A stretch of 64,000 nucleotides of DNA from Paenibacillus senegalimassiliensis (lineage in GTDB: Bacteria > Bacillota > Bacilli > Paenibacillales > Paenibacillaceae): contig NZ_LN909044.1 of NCBI RefSeq assembly GCF_001486585.1, positions 310,001-374,000 of the forward strand, in the 5' to 3' direction. Under the pieces are notes generated by a model. That model made no database searches. It saw only the letters and a list, made by a program, of their open reading frames with translations, and was not told where the DNA came from. Every line of letters begins with the position of its first letter. Positions within the stretch are counted from its first letter, which is position 1. Of the stretch, positions 54,004 to 61,352 are shown piece after piece. Position numbers and translations under genes: made by a program.

Positions 54004-54058
54004 GACGGGAGTAAGGCATGACAAGGCAGTTACGCCGTCCAAAGGCAATGCTCCCGTC
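54004..54058 (-). other. Hairpin directly 5' of the tRNA
   Basis: GACGGGAG (54004-54011) and CTCCCGTC (54051-54058) form an 8-bp stem enclosing 39 bases, ending 9 bases before the tRNA. The stem looks like a tRNA acceptor, but no T- or anticodon arm can be drawn. On the plus strand it is followed by TTTTG. It could be a precursor-processing signal, a terminator or a decayed tRNA. Confidence 0.5.
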
Positions 54059-54118
54059 TTTTGAAATGCACACGATTATGTGCCTCTATATATAGGTGGC
54101 AGTCGTACGGCAAGAATA

Positions 54119-54604
54119 TTAAATTGCCAAAAATAGATTCGCCTCTCGCTCTTTTCTAATCTTTTCCTTGGCCCTTTCGACGTATGATTGAACAGTGCTT
54201 TTAGATGTGTTCATCTCTTGGGCGGTTTGCGCTAGGCTGAAACATAGGGCCACATGGAGTGTATACGCTTGTCTCTCCCTCTCACTCAGCGTCCGCATGG
54301 CTTCGTCAATTTGTGTGCGCTCAAATCCCGTCAAGGTGGTTGGGCTTCCGCAGGCCGCTGGTTGCGCCCATGACTGTAGGTGCAACGGATCAAACTGTAA
54401 TGTCCTTTGCTCTCTTGATAGTCGTGTAATGTCCCTTCTAGGTCCGGGAGCGTGGCCCTTATTCATCCACTCAATGGCATATTGTAGGTCTGACAACATT
54501 GATGATACAATTTCAACCTCTTCCTCGGGGCAAACTAACTTGTACCCCATTAATAGACTTCTTGATCTTCGGTACAATTTTAGTAGTTCTTCCACTCTTC
54601 TCAC
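54119..54604 (-). CDS. Xpf-like sigma-70 region-4 late activator
   Basis: A 161-residue protein resembling PBSX positive control factor Xpf. The N-terminal helical part ends in YAIEWMNKGHAPGPRRDI. The C-terminal sigma region-4 helix-turn-helix is AMRTLSERERQAYTLHVALC, then LAQTAQEMNTSKSTVQSYVE. Such proteins switch on late genes, which fits its place right before the tRNA and terminase genes. Whether it acts as a full sigma factor or as a co-activator is unknown. Confidence 0.85.
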   Translation of the reverse strand: MRRVEELLKLYRRSRSLLMGYKLVCPEEEVEIVSSMLSDLQYAIEWMNKGHAPGPRRDITRLSREQRTLQFDPLHLQSWAQPAACGSPTTLTGFERTQIDEAMRTLSERERQAYTLHVALCFSLAQTAQEMNTSKSTVQSYVERAKEKIRKEREANLFLAI

Positions 54605-54675
54605 CCCTCATTTGCACTTATTTACATAGCAGTAATATATAAATGTTTGATTTTTCGCCATTCACTTGCATTATA

Positions 54676-54882
54676 CTACATAAAATCAAACAAATCCGTC
54701 TGACCTTCCGGTTCGTATTCCGACCGATCCACCATCAAACCATCATCCAGCCACTCTTTCGGCGCATCTTTGACGTAGTGCGGCCACACTGTCTCGCCTG
54801 CTCTGTGCCTCTTAGGTTCCTGCTGCTCTGCTTTGTCTGTCCACACCCACTCCGTTTTTGCGGTTACTGTCAAGTGTGTCAT
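54676..54882 (-). CDS. Small phage protein
   Basis: A 68-residue acidic protein with tryptophans spread through it (TEWVWTDKAEQQEP, ETVWPHYV). Not recognised. A strong TAAGGAGG 8 bases before the ATG argues that it is real. On the minus strand the 70 bp between it and the Xpf-like gene hold a TATAAT box (AGTATAATGC) but no good -35. Confidence 0.65.
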   Translation of the reverse strand: MTHLTVTAKTEWVWTDKAEQQEPKRHRAGETVWPHYVKDAPKEWLDDGLMVDRSEYEPEGQTDLFDFM

Positions 54883-54985
54883 ATCTATTCCTCCTTACCC
54901 TATTTGATCTCAATTTGTCTTATAGAGTCTAACTCGGATTCGAGCTCAGATATCCACCTATTTTTGATCTCATTGGCTTTAGCTA

Positions 54986-55432
54986 TTAGTGGAGACCTCT
55001 TGGCACATAACCCGGAACTACAAAAGACGTCCAATGTGTATGATATCCGGGCCAATCAGAACAAAGAGGGTTGCCGCAATACGGACCTTCCTCAATGGGA
55101 AATTTCCACCAAAGAACATCGCCATAATCTTCGTCCCATTCGGCAATAGGACGCGCTTGACGTAGTTTCTTTTCACGGGCTTCTGCGGCTTCTAGTTCAA
55201 TGTTTGATTTACGGACGTGTTCACGCCATAATTCAACTTGTTTTTTATCTGTTGCGTATTGTTGGAGCCAATAAATCGACATCCTTACAAATTCGTCTTT
55301 ATGCACCATTGGAGTTACTTCCGTACAAAGCTCCATATCTTTGTTCCAGTCTCTAAGTTGTTGCTTGTTTTCATCCGTTCGGAAATAGAATTGTGGCTTG
55401 TATCCTTTGAAGAACTTGTCTCGTTTAGTCAT
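54986..55432 (-). CDS. Conserved phage protein, DVLWWKFPI motif
   Basis: A 148-residue protein. The C-terminal part DYGDVLWWKFPIEEGPYCG and DWPGYHTHWTSF is a pattern I have seen in hypothetical proteins of many Gram-positive phages; the N-terminal part is helical and charged. Function unknown. It overlaps the 94-residue gene by 8 bp. Confidence 0.7.
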   Translation of the reverse strand: MTKRDKFFKGYKPQFYFRTDENKQQLRDWNKDMELCTEVTPMVHKDEFVRMSIYWLQQYATDKKQVELWREHVRKSNIELEAAEAREKKLRQARPIAEWDEDYGDVLWWKFPIEEGPYCGNPLCSDWPGYHTHWTSFVVPGYVPRGLH

Positions 55433-55709
55433 GGGATACCTCCAACCCTAAACTTGTAGCCAATGTGTTAATCTGTTGGTCTGACATTACATCAATGGTG
55501 TTGTGGAGTGATTGGCGTGTATCCCCCGGCTTTATGGTTGGTAAGATTGAGGGATAAGGAGCAAATACACCTTGTTCTATCCGTCTGGCCAGCAACTCCA
55601 TCACAGACCGTCTGCCGTCTGCATATTCCTCTACCCCATCCGGGAATTGTTTAGCTATTTCAAAGTTAATCCATTCAAGTAGCTTACTCTTGCTTATCAG
55701 GTCATCCAT
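55425..55709 (-). CDS. Small phage protein of unknown function
   Basis: A 94-residue protein with an amphipathic N-terminus (SKSKLLEWINFEIAKQF) and a C-terminal helix. Overlaps the neighbours by 8 bp on both sides, which supports translation. The N-terminus resembles leader helices of several small phage early proteins but gives no function. Confidence 0.65.
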   Translation of the reverse strand: MDDLISKSKLLEWINFEIAKQFPDGVEEYADGRRSVMELLARRIEQGVFAPYPSILPTIKPGDTRQSLHNTIDVMSDQQINTLATSLGLEVSHD

Positions 55710-56214
55710 TACTCTCTACCTCCCCTAGTAATTCAGGGTTGTCATATAGGTTTCCTATGACCTCATAATCATCAGAACTTTGCAATTCTTCGCCTTCATA
55801 GCCGAAATCTTCTTTCTTTAACCAAAAACGGAACCGATTAAGGGTAACTACGTCATGGAGACCCCCAACAATTAACCTCATCCACCCATCTTCCTCGATT
55901 TCCATTTCAACCACTTTTCCACCTGCGTATTCATCTCCAATCTTGAGAGGATCAGAACAGTCGGCACTATCCAGAAATTCGCTATACAACTTCCGCACAA
56001 TGTCACCTTCAAACAATTTATTGCCTCGCTTGTCGAGAAGCCCAGTGTATTGACCCACCGTCTCAGGATCGACCTCGAAGGAATATAATGCTGACGCACA
56101 AGAAGGGATAATGTATCCCTTTCCTTTGTGGTCTGGATGATCTGACTCATGGTAGAATCCATATACCCATTCACCGTTATCAATCCGCTTTCCACGGAAT
56201 TTAATCTCTCTCAC
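55702..56214 (-). CDS. YopX-family protein 1
   Basis: A 170-residue YopX-type protein: MREIKFRGKRIDNGEWVYGF, VGQYTGLLDKRGNKLFEGDI and the terminal EVIGNLYDNPEL are all present. YopX proteins are small beta-barrel-like phage proteins of unknown function. First of three tandem copies in coordinate order; overlaps the next by 4 bp. Confidence 0.9.
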   Translation of the reverse strand: MREIKFRGKRIDNGEWVYGFYHESDHPDHKGKGYIIPSCASALYSFEVDPETVGQYTGLLDKRGNKLFEGDIVRKLYSEFLDSADCSDPLKIGDEYAGGKVVEMEIEEDGWMRLIVGGLHDVVTLNRFRFWLKKEDFGYEGEELQSSDDYEVIGNLYDNPELLGEVESNG

Positions 56215-56579
56215 GCCTTTTGTCCCTCCCCATAAGGATTTCCGAAAATCTCACTTTTCTCATTTATTTCATGAAGATCAATGCAAACAACATCATCCAG
56301 AGTCATAGCCAAGAATCTTCCAGAATCCCACACAACCCTCAGCATTCTTCCGTTATAAGTAATATCATCTGACTCATAAATTTCTTTGTCATAGCGATCA
56401 TTTAATCCTGTGTATTGCCCTACCGTCGCTAGATCAACCCAGTTAGCGGCGTGATGGATGCTATGTTGGATGTATGCCGTGTCCTCTGGTTGTTTGTTTT
56501 CATCGTACATCCATCCCATGACCAGACTTCCATAGTGCCACTGACCACGCTGATCTTTTCCCCTGAACTTATATCTCAT
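56211..56579 (-). CDS. YopX-family protein 2
   Basis: A 122-residue YopX protein: RYKFRGKDQRGQWHYGSLVM, VGQYTGLNDRYDKEIYESDD and EIFGNPYGEG. The central insert is shorter than in copy 1. It overlaps the YopX genes on both sides by 4 and 11 bp, so all three are likely co-translated. Confidence 0.88.
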   Translation of the reverse strand: MRYKFRGKDQRGQWHYGSLVMGWMYDENKQPEDTAYIQHSIHHAANWVDLATVGQYTGLNDRYDKEIYESDDITYNGRMLRVVWDSGRFLAMTLDDVVCIDLHEINEKSEIFGNPYGEGQKA

Positions 56580-57027
56580 ACCTTTTATCCTCCAATAGCT
56601 CAGGGTTTTCGTAGATATTTCCGATTACTCTGCTGTGCTGCATCGCGGAATAGGTTTCGTCATGAAGGTTAATTTCCTCCAACACGCCGCTATTAGAGTC
56701 CATGAAGCTCCCAAATGCGAAACGACCTTCTTCAATCATGACTACCGCACGGTTAGTAAAGTCGTAACCTTCCTTATACTCATGACCTTCTTCGCCCATG
56801 TCTTCGAATTCGCGGATGTCCCCCTGGAAGACATCCTTTCCGTGAACGTCCTGGAATCCCGCAAACCACATGATATCAAAGTCAGACATACGTAGCTGGT
56901 GGTATCCCTTGCCGTCCATCTCCATGTATACGCCCAATACTTTTGTATCGAAGTTGATGCTCTCGATTTGCTCCGGTTGCAGCATGAGCTTAAGCGGTTT
57001 GTAAAATGCTCTCAATTTCATGTCCAT
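56569..57027 (-). CDS. YopX-family protein 3, divergent
   Basis: A 152-residue member with weaker N-terminal signature (KLRAFYKPLKLMLQPEQI) but a clear GFQDVHGKDVFQGDI and SRVIGNIYENPELL. The first strand lost the FRGK motif, suggesting functional drift after duplication. Confidence 0.8.
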   Translation of the reverse strand: MDMKLRAFYKPLKLMLQPEQIESINFDTKVLGVYMEMDGKGYHQLRMSDFDIMWFAGFQDVHGKDVFQGDIREFEDMGEEGHEYKEGYDFTNRAVVMIEEGRFAFGSFMDSNSGVLEEINLHDETYSAMQHSRVIGNIYENPELLEDKRYEI

Positions 57028-57049
57028 ACCTTTTATCCCTCCCTAATGG

Positions 57050-57169
57050 TCATGTCGCCCAAATAAAGTAGCCAATTAATACGCCTATAGCGGTCCCGAT
57101 AATCAGACCTGTTGAAATTAACTTAACAATCGCCATGAATGCCTCTGCTGCAATGCGATCAAATCCCAT
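57050..57169 (-). CDS. 39-residue single-helix membrane protein
   Basis: A short frame with GGGAGTGA before its ATG. The product starts MGFDRIAAEAFMAIVKLIST and is dominated by one Gly-rich membrane helix (LIIGTAIGVLIGYFIW). It lies in a gap between early genes and on the same strand. Unknown role; its size fits phage peptides that act on host membrane proteins. Confidence 0.55.
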   Translation of the reverse strand: MGFDRIAAEAFMAIVKLISTGLIIGTAIGVLIGYFIWAT

Positions 57170-57174
57170 TGAAC

Positions 57175-57558
57175 TCACTCCCGTTCAATTTTCTCTATGA
57201 CCTCAAAATCTCCTTTATCAAAGTGGAGTGCAGCCGATGACTCATACTCTCCGTTTTTCCAGTCTTTTTCGAAGTCTTCTCGTCTATTAAGATAACTGCC
57301 AAACATCTCATCTTGCTCTATCAGATAAGTAAATTCCTTCATTTTTTCGTCATCTTCGGGTTTCCATCCGTAAATACTGTAGGTGTCCGGTGAATAATTC
57401 CATTCTGCTCCAACAACCTCCATACCGTTCAAACTCCGGTATGCTTCGGCTGTCTGTTCCAGGATTTCTTCCTCTGGAGCAGAAGTGTCATACATGCTCT
57501 TAATATCCTCTACGGTCTTATTCCCTGTCTTAAACCGCAATCTATATAGTTCCATCAT
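57175..57558 (-). CDS. Acidic phage protein
   Basis: A 127-residue acidic protein, not recognised. The frame is open to 57642, but AGGAGGG lies 8 bases before the ATG pair at 57558, so this start was taken. Motifs: MMELYRLRFKTGNKTVEDIK, GYEV-type beta strands absent, C-terminal FEVIEKIERE. Confidence 0.6.
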   Translation of the reverse strand: MMELYRLRFKTGNKTVEDIKSMYDTSAPEEEILEQTAEAYRSLNGMEVVGAEWNYSPDTYSIYGWKPEDDEKMKEFTYLIEQDEMFGSYLNRREDFEKDWKNGEYESSAALHFDKGDFEVIEKIERE

Positions 57559-57628
57559 TCGATTGTCCCTCCTAACTTGATGGGCCTCCGGTATGGAGGC
57601 CTGTATCGCTAAATTTTCGGAATGCGTA

Positions 57629-58012
57629 TCAGTCATTTTCAAAAGGCTCAGTGTTTACGATTAGATAAAAATCAGGGGTGTACCCAAATTCCTCCATCCA
57701 TGCATTGACTACATCGCTTAAACGGTCAGATAGCACCTGCTCATGCTCATCTTTGACGTATTGCAGATAATCCTCTGCGCACTCCCCGCATTCATCTCTG
57801 ACGCTTGAAGCAATATCATCTAGTACGCTCGACGCATCAACTGACACGACTGTGGGCGCTGGCTCTACCTGCCCTACATACAGCGTCTTGTAATCCTCTG
57901 GAAGATAATATGACTTACCTTCGGCGATTGCCGCCTCTTTTGTATCATGATAATCACCTGTTCCCCAAATGCCATCTGGTTGATGGTTAAACTTCCACTG
58001 TCCTGCTTTCAT
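57629..58012 (-). CDS. Phage early protein of unknown function
   Basis: A 127-residue acidic protein beginning MKAGQWKFNHQPDGIWGTGD, with YYLPEDYKTLYVGQVEP and a Cys pair (ECGEC). Related hypothetical proteins occur in other phages as far as I recall. No function can be given. Confidence 0.65.
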   Translation of the reverse strand: MKAGQWKFNHQPDGIWGTGDYHDTKEAAIAEGKSYYLPEDYKTLYVGQVEPAPTVVSVDASSVLDDIASSVRDECGECAEDYLQYVKDEHEQVLSDRLSDVVNAWMEEFGYTPDFYLIVNTEPFEND

Positions 58013-58056
58013 TCCTCATTCATCCTTTCTCATGCGGCATTGCCGCGGAATGTTCA

Positions 58057-58299
58057 TTATCCCCAATGCCCGTGACGCTTCATGATCTCGATCACTTCAT
58101 CCGCATACGGCTCATCTGTGTTAATGACCAGGTATATATTATTACTGGCAGCAGGCTTGCCTTCGGCTTGTCGTCCTGCATCAATCGTTTCAAAAATCCC
58201 GATTAAATCCCATTGCTGGGCCGGAGTGAGGTGCTTTTGTGCATCCTCCATCTTTAACACACCAATATACTTGCTCTGCATCCCTTCAATGTTAGCCAA
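58057..58299 (-). CDS. Small phage protein, TTG start
   Basis: An 80-residue protein of unknown role, helical with YLVINTDEPYADEVIEIMKR at the end. The TTG start has GGGAGGAA 6 bases upstream. The YLVINT motif resembles FYLIVNTEPF at the end of the protein encoded at 57629-58012, so the two may be distant relatives. Confidence 0.6.
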   Translation of the reverse strand: MANIEGMQSKYIGVLKMEDAQKHLTPAQQWDLIGIFETIDAGRQAEGKPAASNNIYLVINTDEPYADEVIEIMKRHGHWG

Positions 58300-58331
58300 T
58301 TCAAATTCCTCCCTTTCTGTATTAAATGGGT

Positions 58332-58544
58332 CTACTCTTCCTTATCTATCCACAGCACAAACCGTCTTGTATCTAAATCGTAGACTAATTCAAAAACCCG
58401 GAACCTACCTGTATTTATCTCATCTTTTTCCATTTCGATGAAATCAACATGTTTTAGTGCTGCAATTTCGTTTTCCGATAACACGATTTCTTTTTCGTCA
58501 AAATCGTCCATTGTAGATCGAATGATTACTTTAATTGGTTTCAT
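58332..58544 (-). CDS. Small acidic phage protein
   Basis: A 70-residue acidic protein (TMDDFDEKEIVLSENEIAAL, later FELVYDLDTRRFVLWIDKEE). AAAGGAG is 6 bases before the ATG. Not recognised. Confidence 0.6.
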   Translation of the reverse strand: MKPIKVIIRSTMDDFDEKEIVLSENEIAALKHVDFIEMEKDEINTGRFRVFELVYDLDTRRFVLWIDKEE

Positions 58545-58569
58545 GGTCGAACTCCTTTCGTATTGCTGG

Positions 58570-58773
58570 TCAAATCTTCTTTATTTTGAATCCCATCTGA
58601 TCAACCAAAAGTAGTTCGTCCGCATCAAATACATATGCCTCTGATCGATCTTGGGTTAGCGCCATATGCCAACCTATATGAGACTCGTTGCTGACGTAAT
58701 CGTAGGTTACATCCGGTAGTTGCCCGGGTACTGGCTTAAGGTGACGTATATAGGCGATATATCCCTCAGGCAT
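58570..58773 (-). CDS. Small phage protein
   Basis: A 67-residue protein starting MPEGYIAYIRHLKPVPGQLP and ending in basic KIKKI; beta-rich by appearance. Its ATG overlaps the stop of the 114-residue gene by one base, giving tight coupling. Not recognised. Confidence 0.55.
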   Translation of the reverse strand: MPEGYIAYIRHLKPVPGQLPDVTYDYVSNESHIGWHMALTQDRSEAYVFDADELLLVDQMGFKIKKI

Positions 58774-59117
58774 TAGATCACCATCTTTTGACCGCCCACC
58801 TTAGATAGAGCAGCCCTTGAGCGTCTGCCTTCATCCGCATCAATGGGGATTTTCCCCAATGTTTCTAGATGTACAGGATCATAATTCCCCTTGTTTGCGT
58901 ACCATTCCAGTGCAGATATCAATATTTGGTTATCCTCATGTAGCTCTCCAGCCGTCTTGTCATAGGATTGATGCGTATAGAGCGTGGTTTGTAGGCGTTC
59001 CACTTCTGATAGGAGATAATCGATGTCGCTTCCCAACTGTTCGTATGTCGATCCCGGCATAGCAAAATCAGCGACTTTCGATTTTCTATCTCTTATCTCT
59101 TGTATCCGTTCATTCAT
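58773..59117 (-). CDS. Coiled-coil phage protein
   Basis: A 114-residue protein with helices (IQEIRDRKSKVADFAMPGS, then IDYLLSEVERLQTTLY). The frame continues to 59198, but AAGGAGG precedes ATG 59117, which overlaps the small gene upstream by 8 bp. Function unknown. Confidence 0.6.
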   Translation of the reverse strand: MNERIQEIRDRKSKVADFAMPGSTYEQLGSDIDYLLSEVERLQTTLYTHQSYDKTAGELHEDNQILISALEWYANKGNYDPVHLETLGKIPIDADEGRRSRAALSKVGGQKMVI

Positions 59118-59280
59118 GGGGTTTAGCCTCCTTATAGATGATGAGGGTAAACGAATGATCAGCCGGAGTAATTGCATACTTGATGTCCAAAATGTCAACG
59201 TTAGAATTATTTTTCAACCATTCATCTACTTCAGGTAGTTTCAATTCAACGACTTTAATCTCACTTGCTTTACCTAACAT
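59110..59280 (-). CDS. 56-residue phage protein
   Basis: The short frame has AAGGAGG 8 bases before its ATG (59278-59280) and overlaps the next gene by 8 bp. The product begins MLGKASEIKVVELKLPEVDE and ends LIIYKEAKPHE, a mixed alpha/beta micro-protein. Not recognised. Confidence 0.6.
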   Translation of the reverse strand: MLGKASEIKVVELKLPEVDEWLKNNSNVDILDIKYAITPADHSFTLIIYKEAKPHE

Positions 59281-59304
59281 GGGTTAGTCCTCCTTAACTA
59301 AGTT

Positions 59305-59418
59305 TTAATCCCTGTATACTCTGTATTGTGGTTGTAACGGTCTAGGATGGGTTTTAAGGGCCTTTTGCGGTTTACCCTTCTGTTTATACTCCCTAGCTCG
59401 AAAAACCTCTAAAATCAC
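59305..59418 (-). CDS. 37-residue basic peptide
   Basis: A GTG-started frame with AAGAGG 8 bases upstream, just downstream of rusA. The peptide is very basic (LEVFRAREYKQKGKPQKALK, then THPRPLQPQYRVYRD) and could bind nucleic acid. It is too short for certainty. Confidence 0.4.
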   Translation of the reverse strand: MILEVFRAREYKQKGKPQKALKTHPRPLQPQYRVYRD

Positions 59419-59444
59419 CGCCTACGCCTCTTAAAACGACACTA

Positions 59445-59819
59445 TCAATTGACTACTTCGAATTCTATTTCGATTCTCGGGTTATTCCGATCTACCGAAA
59501 AATCCATGACTTGGGGTAAAGCTAGTTTGTCGTCTGCATATATGCCTCCGTCTTCTAAGGCGTCTAGCAGCCCTTTTAAGCCGTTGTGAGTGTCGCGTCT
59601 ACGTTTGTCCGGGAGGAAGAACCAAAGCCGCACAGCGACCTTCCCGGAGGCCGTAGGCCATTTGTTTTCCATTCGCCATTGGATAGAGCGGAAAGTCGCA
59701 TCTTCCAGCCACTCTTTTGCAGACTTTTTAATAACCTTCATTCTGCGGCCTTTTACATAGGCGTTGTTGTACATATGGTTTACGCTGGGAGCCGTGCCGG
59801 GCAATATTAATCTGCTCAT
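59445..59819 (-). CDS. rusA: RusA-type Holliday junction resolvase
   Basis: A 124-residue RusA-like endonuclease: PGTAPSVNHMYNN near the start, and the acidic catalytic cluster in RRDTHNGLKGLLDALEDGGI followed by ADDKL (D76, D86, D96/D97). It resolves branched DNA made during phage recombination and packaging. Overlaps the zinc-finger gene by 4 bp and belongs with ERF and the exonuclease. Confidence 0.93.
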   Translation of the reverse strand: MSRLILPGTAPSVNHMYNNAYVKGRRMKVIKKSAKEWLEDATFRSIQWRMENKWPTASGKVAVRLWFFLPDKRRRDTHNGLKGLLDALEDGGIYADDKLALPQVMDFSVDRNNPRIEIEFEVVN

Positions 59820-60130
59820 ACGATGTTGGCCCCCTTATAATAATTTGGCCGATCCAGTACATACCGACTGTCACCTAGCTTGAGTGCTAAGATAGTCCCG
59901 TTTTTAACGTTGGCTACAGTGACTTGCCTTTTGTCCCCAGCCTCAGGCTTCTTCCACGGGCTCAAGTCGCGTATTGACTCAAACACCGGACGCACATCCA
60001 ATTTCTTTTTGTAAAACTCTATGGCCTCGTCTGCCAAATCTAGTTGACATCTATTGCATACTGGTACCGTAGCCCAATATACTGTGGCGTGGTTTTTACA
60101 TCCTGGTACGTTACACTTTGCTTTGTTCAC
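59816..60130 (-). CDS. Small zinc-ribbon phage protein
   Basis: A 104-residue protein with a Cys pattern CNVPGC and CNRC in the first 30 residues, typical of a zinc ribbon, then a charged half (VRPVFESIRDLSPWKK). Situated between the replication gene and rusA. Function unknown; DNA-linked by context. Confidence 0.6.
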   Translation of the reverse strand: MNKAKCNVPGCKNHATVYWATVPVCNRCQLDLADEAIEFYKKKLDVRPVFESIRDLSPWKKPEAGDKRQVTVANVKNGTILALKLGDSRYVLDRPNYYKGANIV

Positions 60131-60999
60131 CGTATGACACCTTCCTTTCTCGCCTTTCTTTCTTCTGCCATTCTCACCAATTCGGCAAACTCTTCTTCGC
60201 TTACTTCCTGTTCAGTTTCTCGCTTCACAATTTCAGGCTTATTCACTCGTCGGTTTTTCAAGTCATCCTTGATCGGGAATACCCCTTGCCAGCCATTGAG
60301 TATGGATTGGTTTAAAATGTCTATCTTGGTGTCGTCGTCACTTGCTAGATCGTCCAATTTTTTAAGCAGCAACTTAACCGCCGCATCTGTCATTGGCTTT
60401 TTGCTCTTTTTCCGATATTCATAAAATGAGTTCAAAGATTCGAGTAAAACGGGATTTGAGGTGTAATCCTCAAATGCGGTATTATCTTTTTTCTTTTCTT
60501 TCTTATCATTCTTTCTTTCTTTACTTTCTTTGTTATTGGTTGGCTGCTGGTTGGCTGCTGGTTGGCTGCTGGTTGAGCGTTGGTTCATTTGCTGGTTGGT
60601 ATGCTGGTTGCCAATCCGTTCAATGTCTTGGCAGGACTGGTCTTCTGGTTGGTTATCCTGCTGGTTATCTTGCTGGTTGAATTTTTCGTAGTTTTTAACG
60701 CGATAAAGCGTGCAACGAGAATATTTCTGAATCAGCTCGATCATGTCATCCTTGATCATTTTTTGAATAAGCGTCTTCAAACGTTGTTCGCTTATCCCCA
60801 ACCTTCTACTCCAGGCTGGCCGACCGAAGATAAATTCTCCCCGGCCAACCATGATGATTTGATCTCCAACCAACTCTCTGCCCGGTTCGTCCCAATACCT
60901 AGCCCTGACCAGCATTTCAACCCATACTTTCAGGTATTCTGCATCTTGGTATATCCAATGATTAATAATTTCCCGATGGAGTTTGATCCACCCGTCCAT
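60127..60999 (-). CDS. Phage replication initiator / replisome organiser
   Basis: A 290-residue protein. The N-terminal winged helix (about 1-110) has the pattern GWIKLHREIINHWIYQD and GRPAWSRRLGISEQRLKTLI, as in phage replisome organisers. A Gln/Asn-rich linker (111-165) and a Lys/Glu tract (166-182) are followed by a C-terminal domain (SLNSFYEYRKKSKKPMTDAA). The linker is encoded by repeated GCTGGTTG units that may be the origin. No helicase or DnaC-type loader is in the window; one could lie beyond. Confidence 0.8.
   Translation of the reverse strand: MDGWIKLHREIINHWIYQDAEYLKVWVEMLVRARYWDEPGRELVGDQIIMVGRGEFIFGRPAWSRRLGISEQRLKTLIQKMIKDDMIELIQKYSRCTLYRVKNYEKFNQQDNQQDNQPEDQSCQDIERIGNQHTNQQMNQRSTSSQPAANQQPTNNKESKERKNDKKEKKKDNTAFEDYTSNPVLLESLNSFYEYRKKSKKPMTDAAVKLLLKKLDDLASDDDTKIDILNQSILNGWQGVFPIKDDLKNRRVNKPEIVKRETEQEVSEEEFAELVRMAEERKARKEGVIR
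60546..60679. repeat. Iterons inside the replication gene, candidate origin
   Basis: GCTGGTTG occurs exactly at 60546, 60557, 60568, 60591, 60603 and 60672, with further CTGGTT variants between. The first three are 11 bp apart, one helical turn. A 50-base polypyrimidine tract adjoins at about 60487-60536. Confidence 0.65.
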
Positions 61000-61007
61000 G
61001 TCACCAC

Positions 61008-61352
61008 CTACTCTTTGCCTCTTTCGTAAAGTTTCGCTCTATACTCGACTGCCCAATTCCTGCCATCTTCCGTATAATCAACCCAGTTATGACAGGTCCC
61101 GGTGTTAACCGCTGGTCCGCATAGCATGGCAATGTCTTTAACTGTCGTTTGGCCTTCGATCTTCCATCGTCTGATTAAATGAGCAGCTTCCAAGGGGCCG
61201 GGGCATCCGCATCGTTCGCAGCGCCCCTCTGATCGCTCCATAGCCGCTTGGTAGACTTCCGGTGTGATTCTGCCTCTCATTTTGCTTGTGGGCTTACGAC
61301 GGCGATATGAGGGCTTAGATACTGGATTAAATCCAAAGTCCATAAGGATCAC
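61008..61352 (-). CDS. HNH-like nuclease, small
   Basis: A 114-residue protein with a zinc-type HNH pattern: CERCG (C45, C48), AAHLIRRW (H58), MLCGP (C78) and CHNWVDYT (C87, H88). It is shorter than usual homing HNH enzymes and has no other domain. Close to the recombination genes; it may act in packaging or recombination, or be host-derived. Confidence 0.7.
   Translation of the reverse strand: MILMDFGFNPVSKPSYRRRKPTSKMRGRITPEVYQAAMERSEGRCERCGCPGPLEAAHLIRRWKIEGQTTVKDIAMLCGPAVNTGTCHNWVDYTEDGRNWAVEYRAKLYERGKE

Noticed and set aside
54004..54058. A second tRNA beside tRNA-Pro.
   Set aside because: Only the acceptor-like stem can be formed; there is no T-loop TTC and no anticodon arm, and the whole is 55 nt.
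54900..54995. A minus-strand coding-like frame (NEIKNRWISELESELDSIRQ) between the 68- and 148-residue genes.
   Set aside because: It reads as a coiled coil but has no ATG, GTG or TTG in a usable place; only an ATA could start it. It may be a relic.
60546..60679. Regular short repeats that could suggest a CRISPR array.
   Set aside because: The units are 8 bp with 3-50-bp spacing inside a coding gene. No 25-40-bp repeat-spacer pattern and no cas genes are present.
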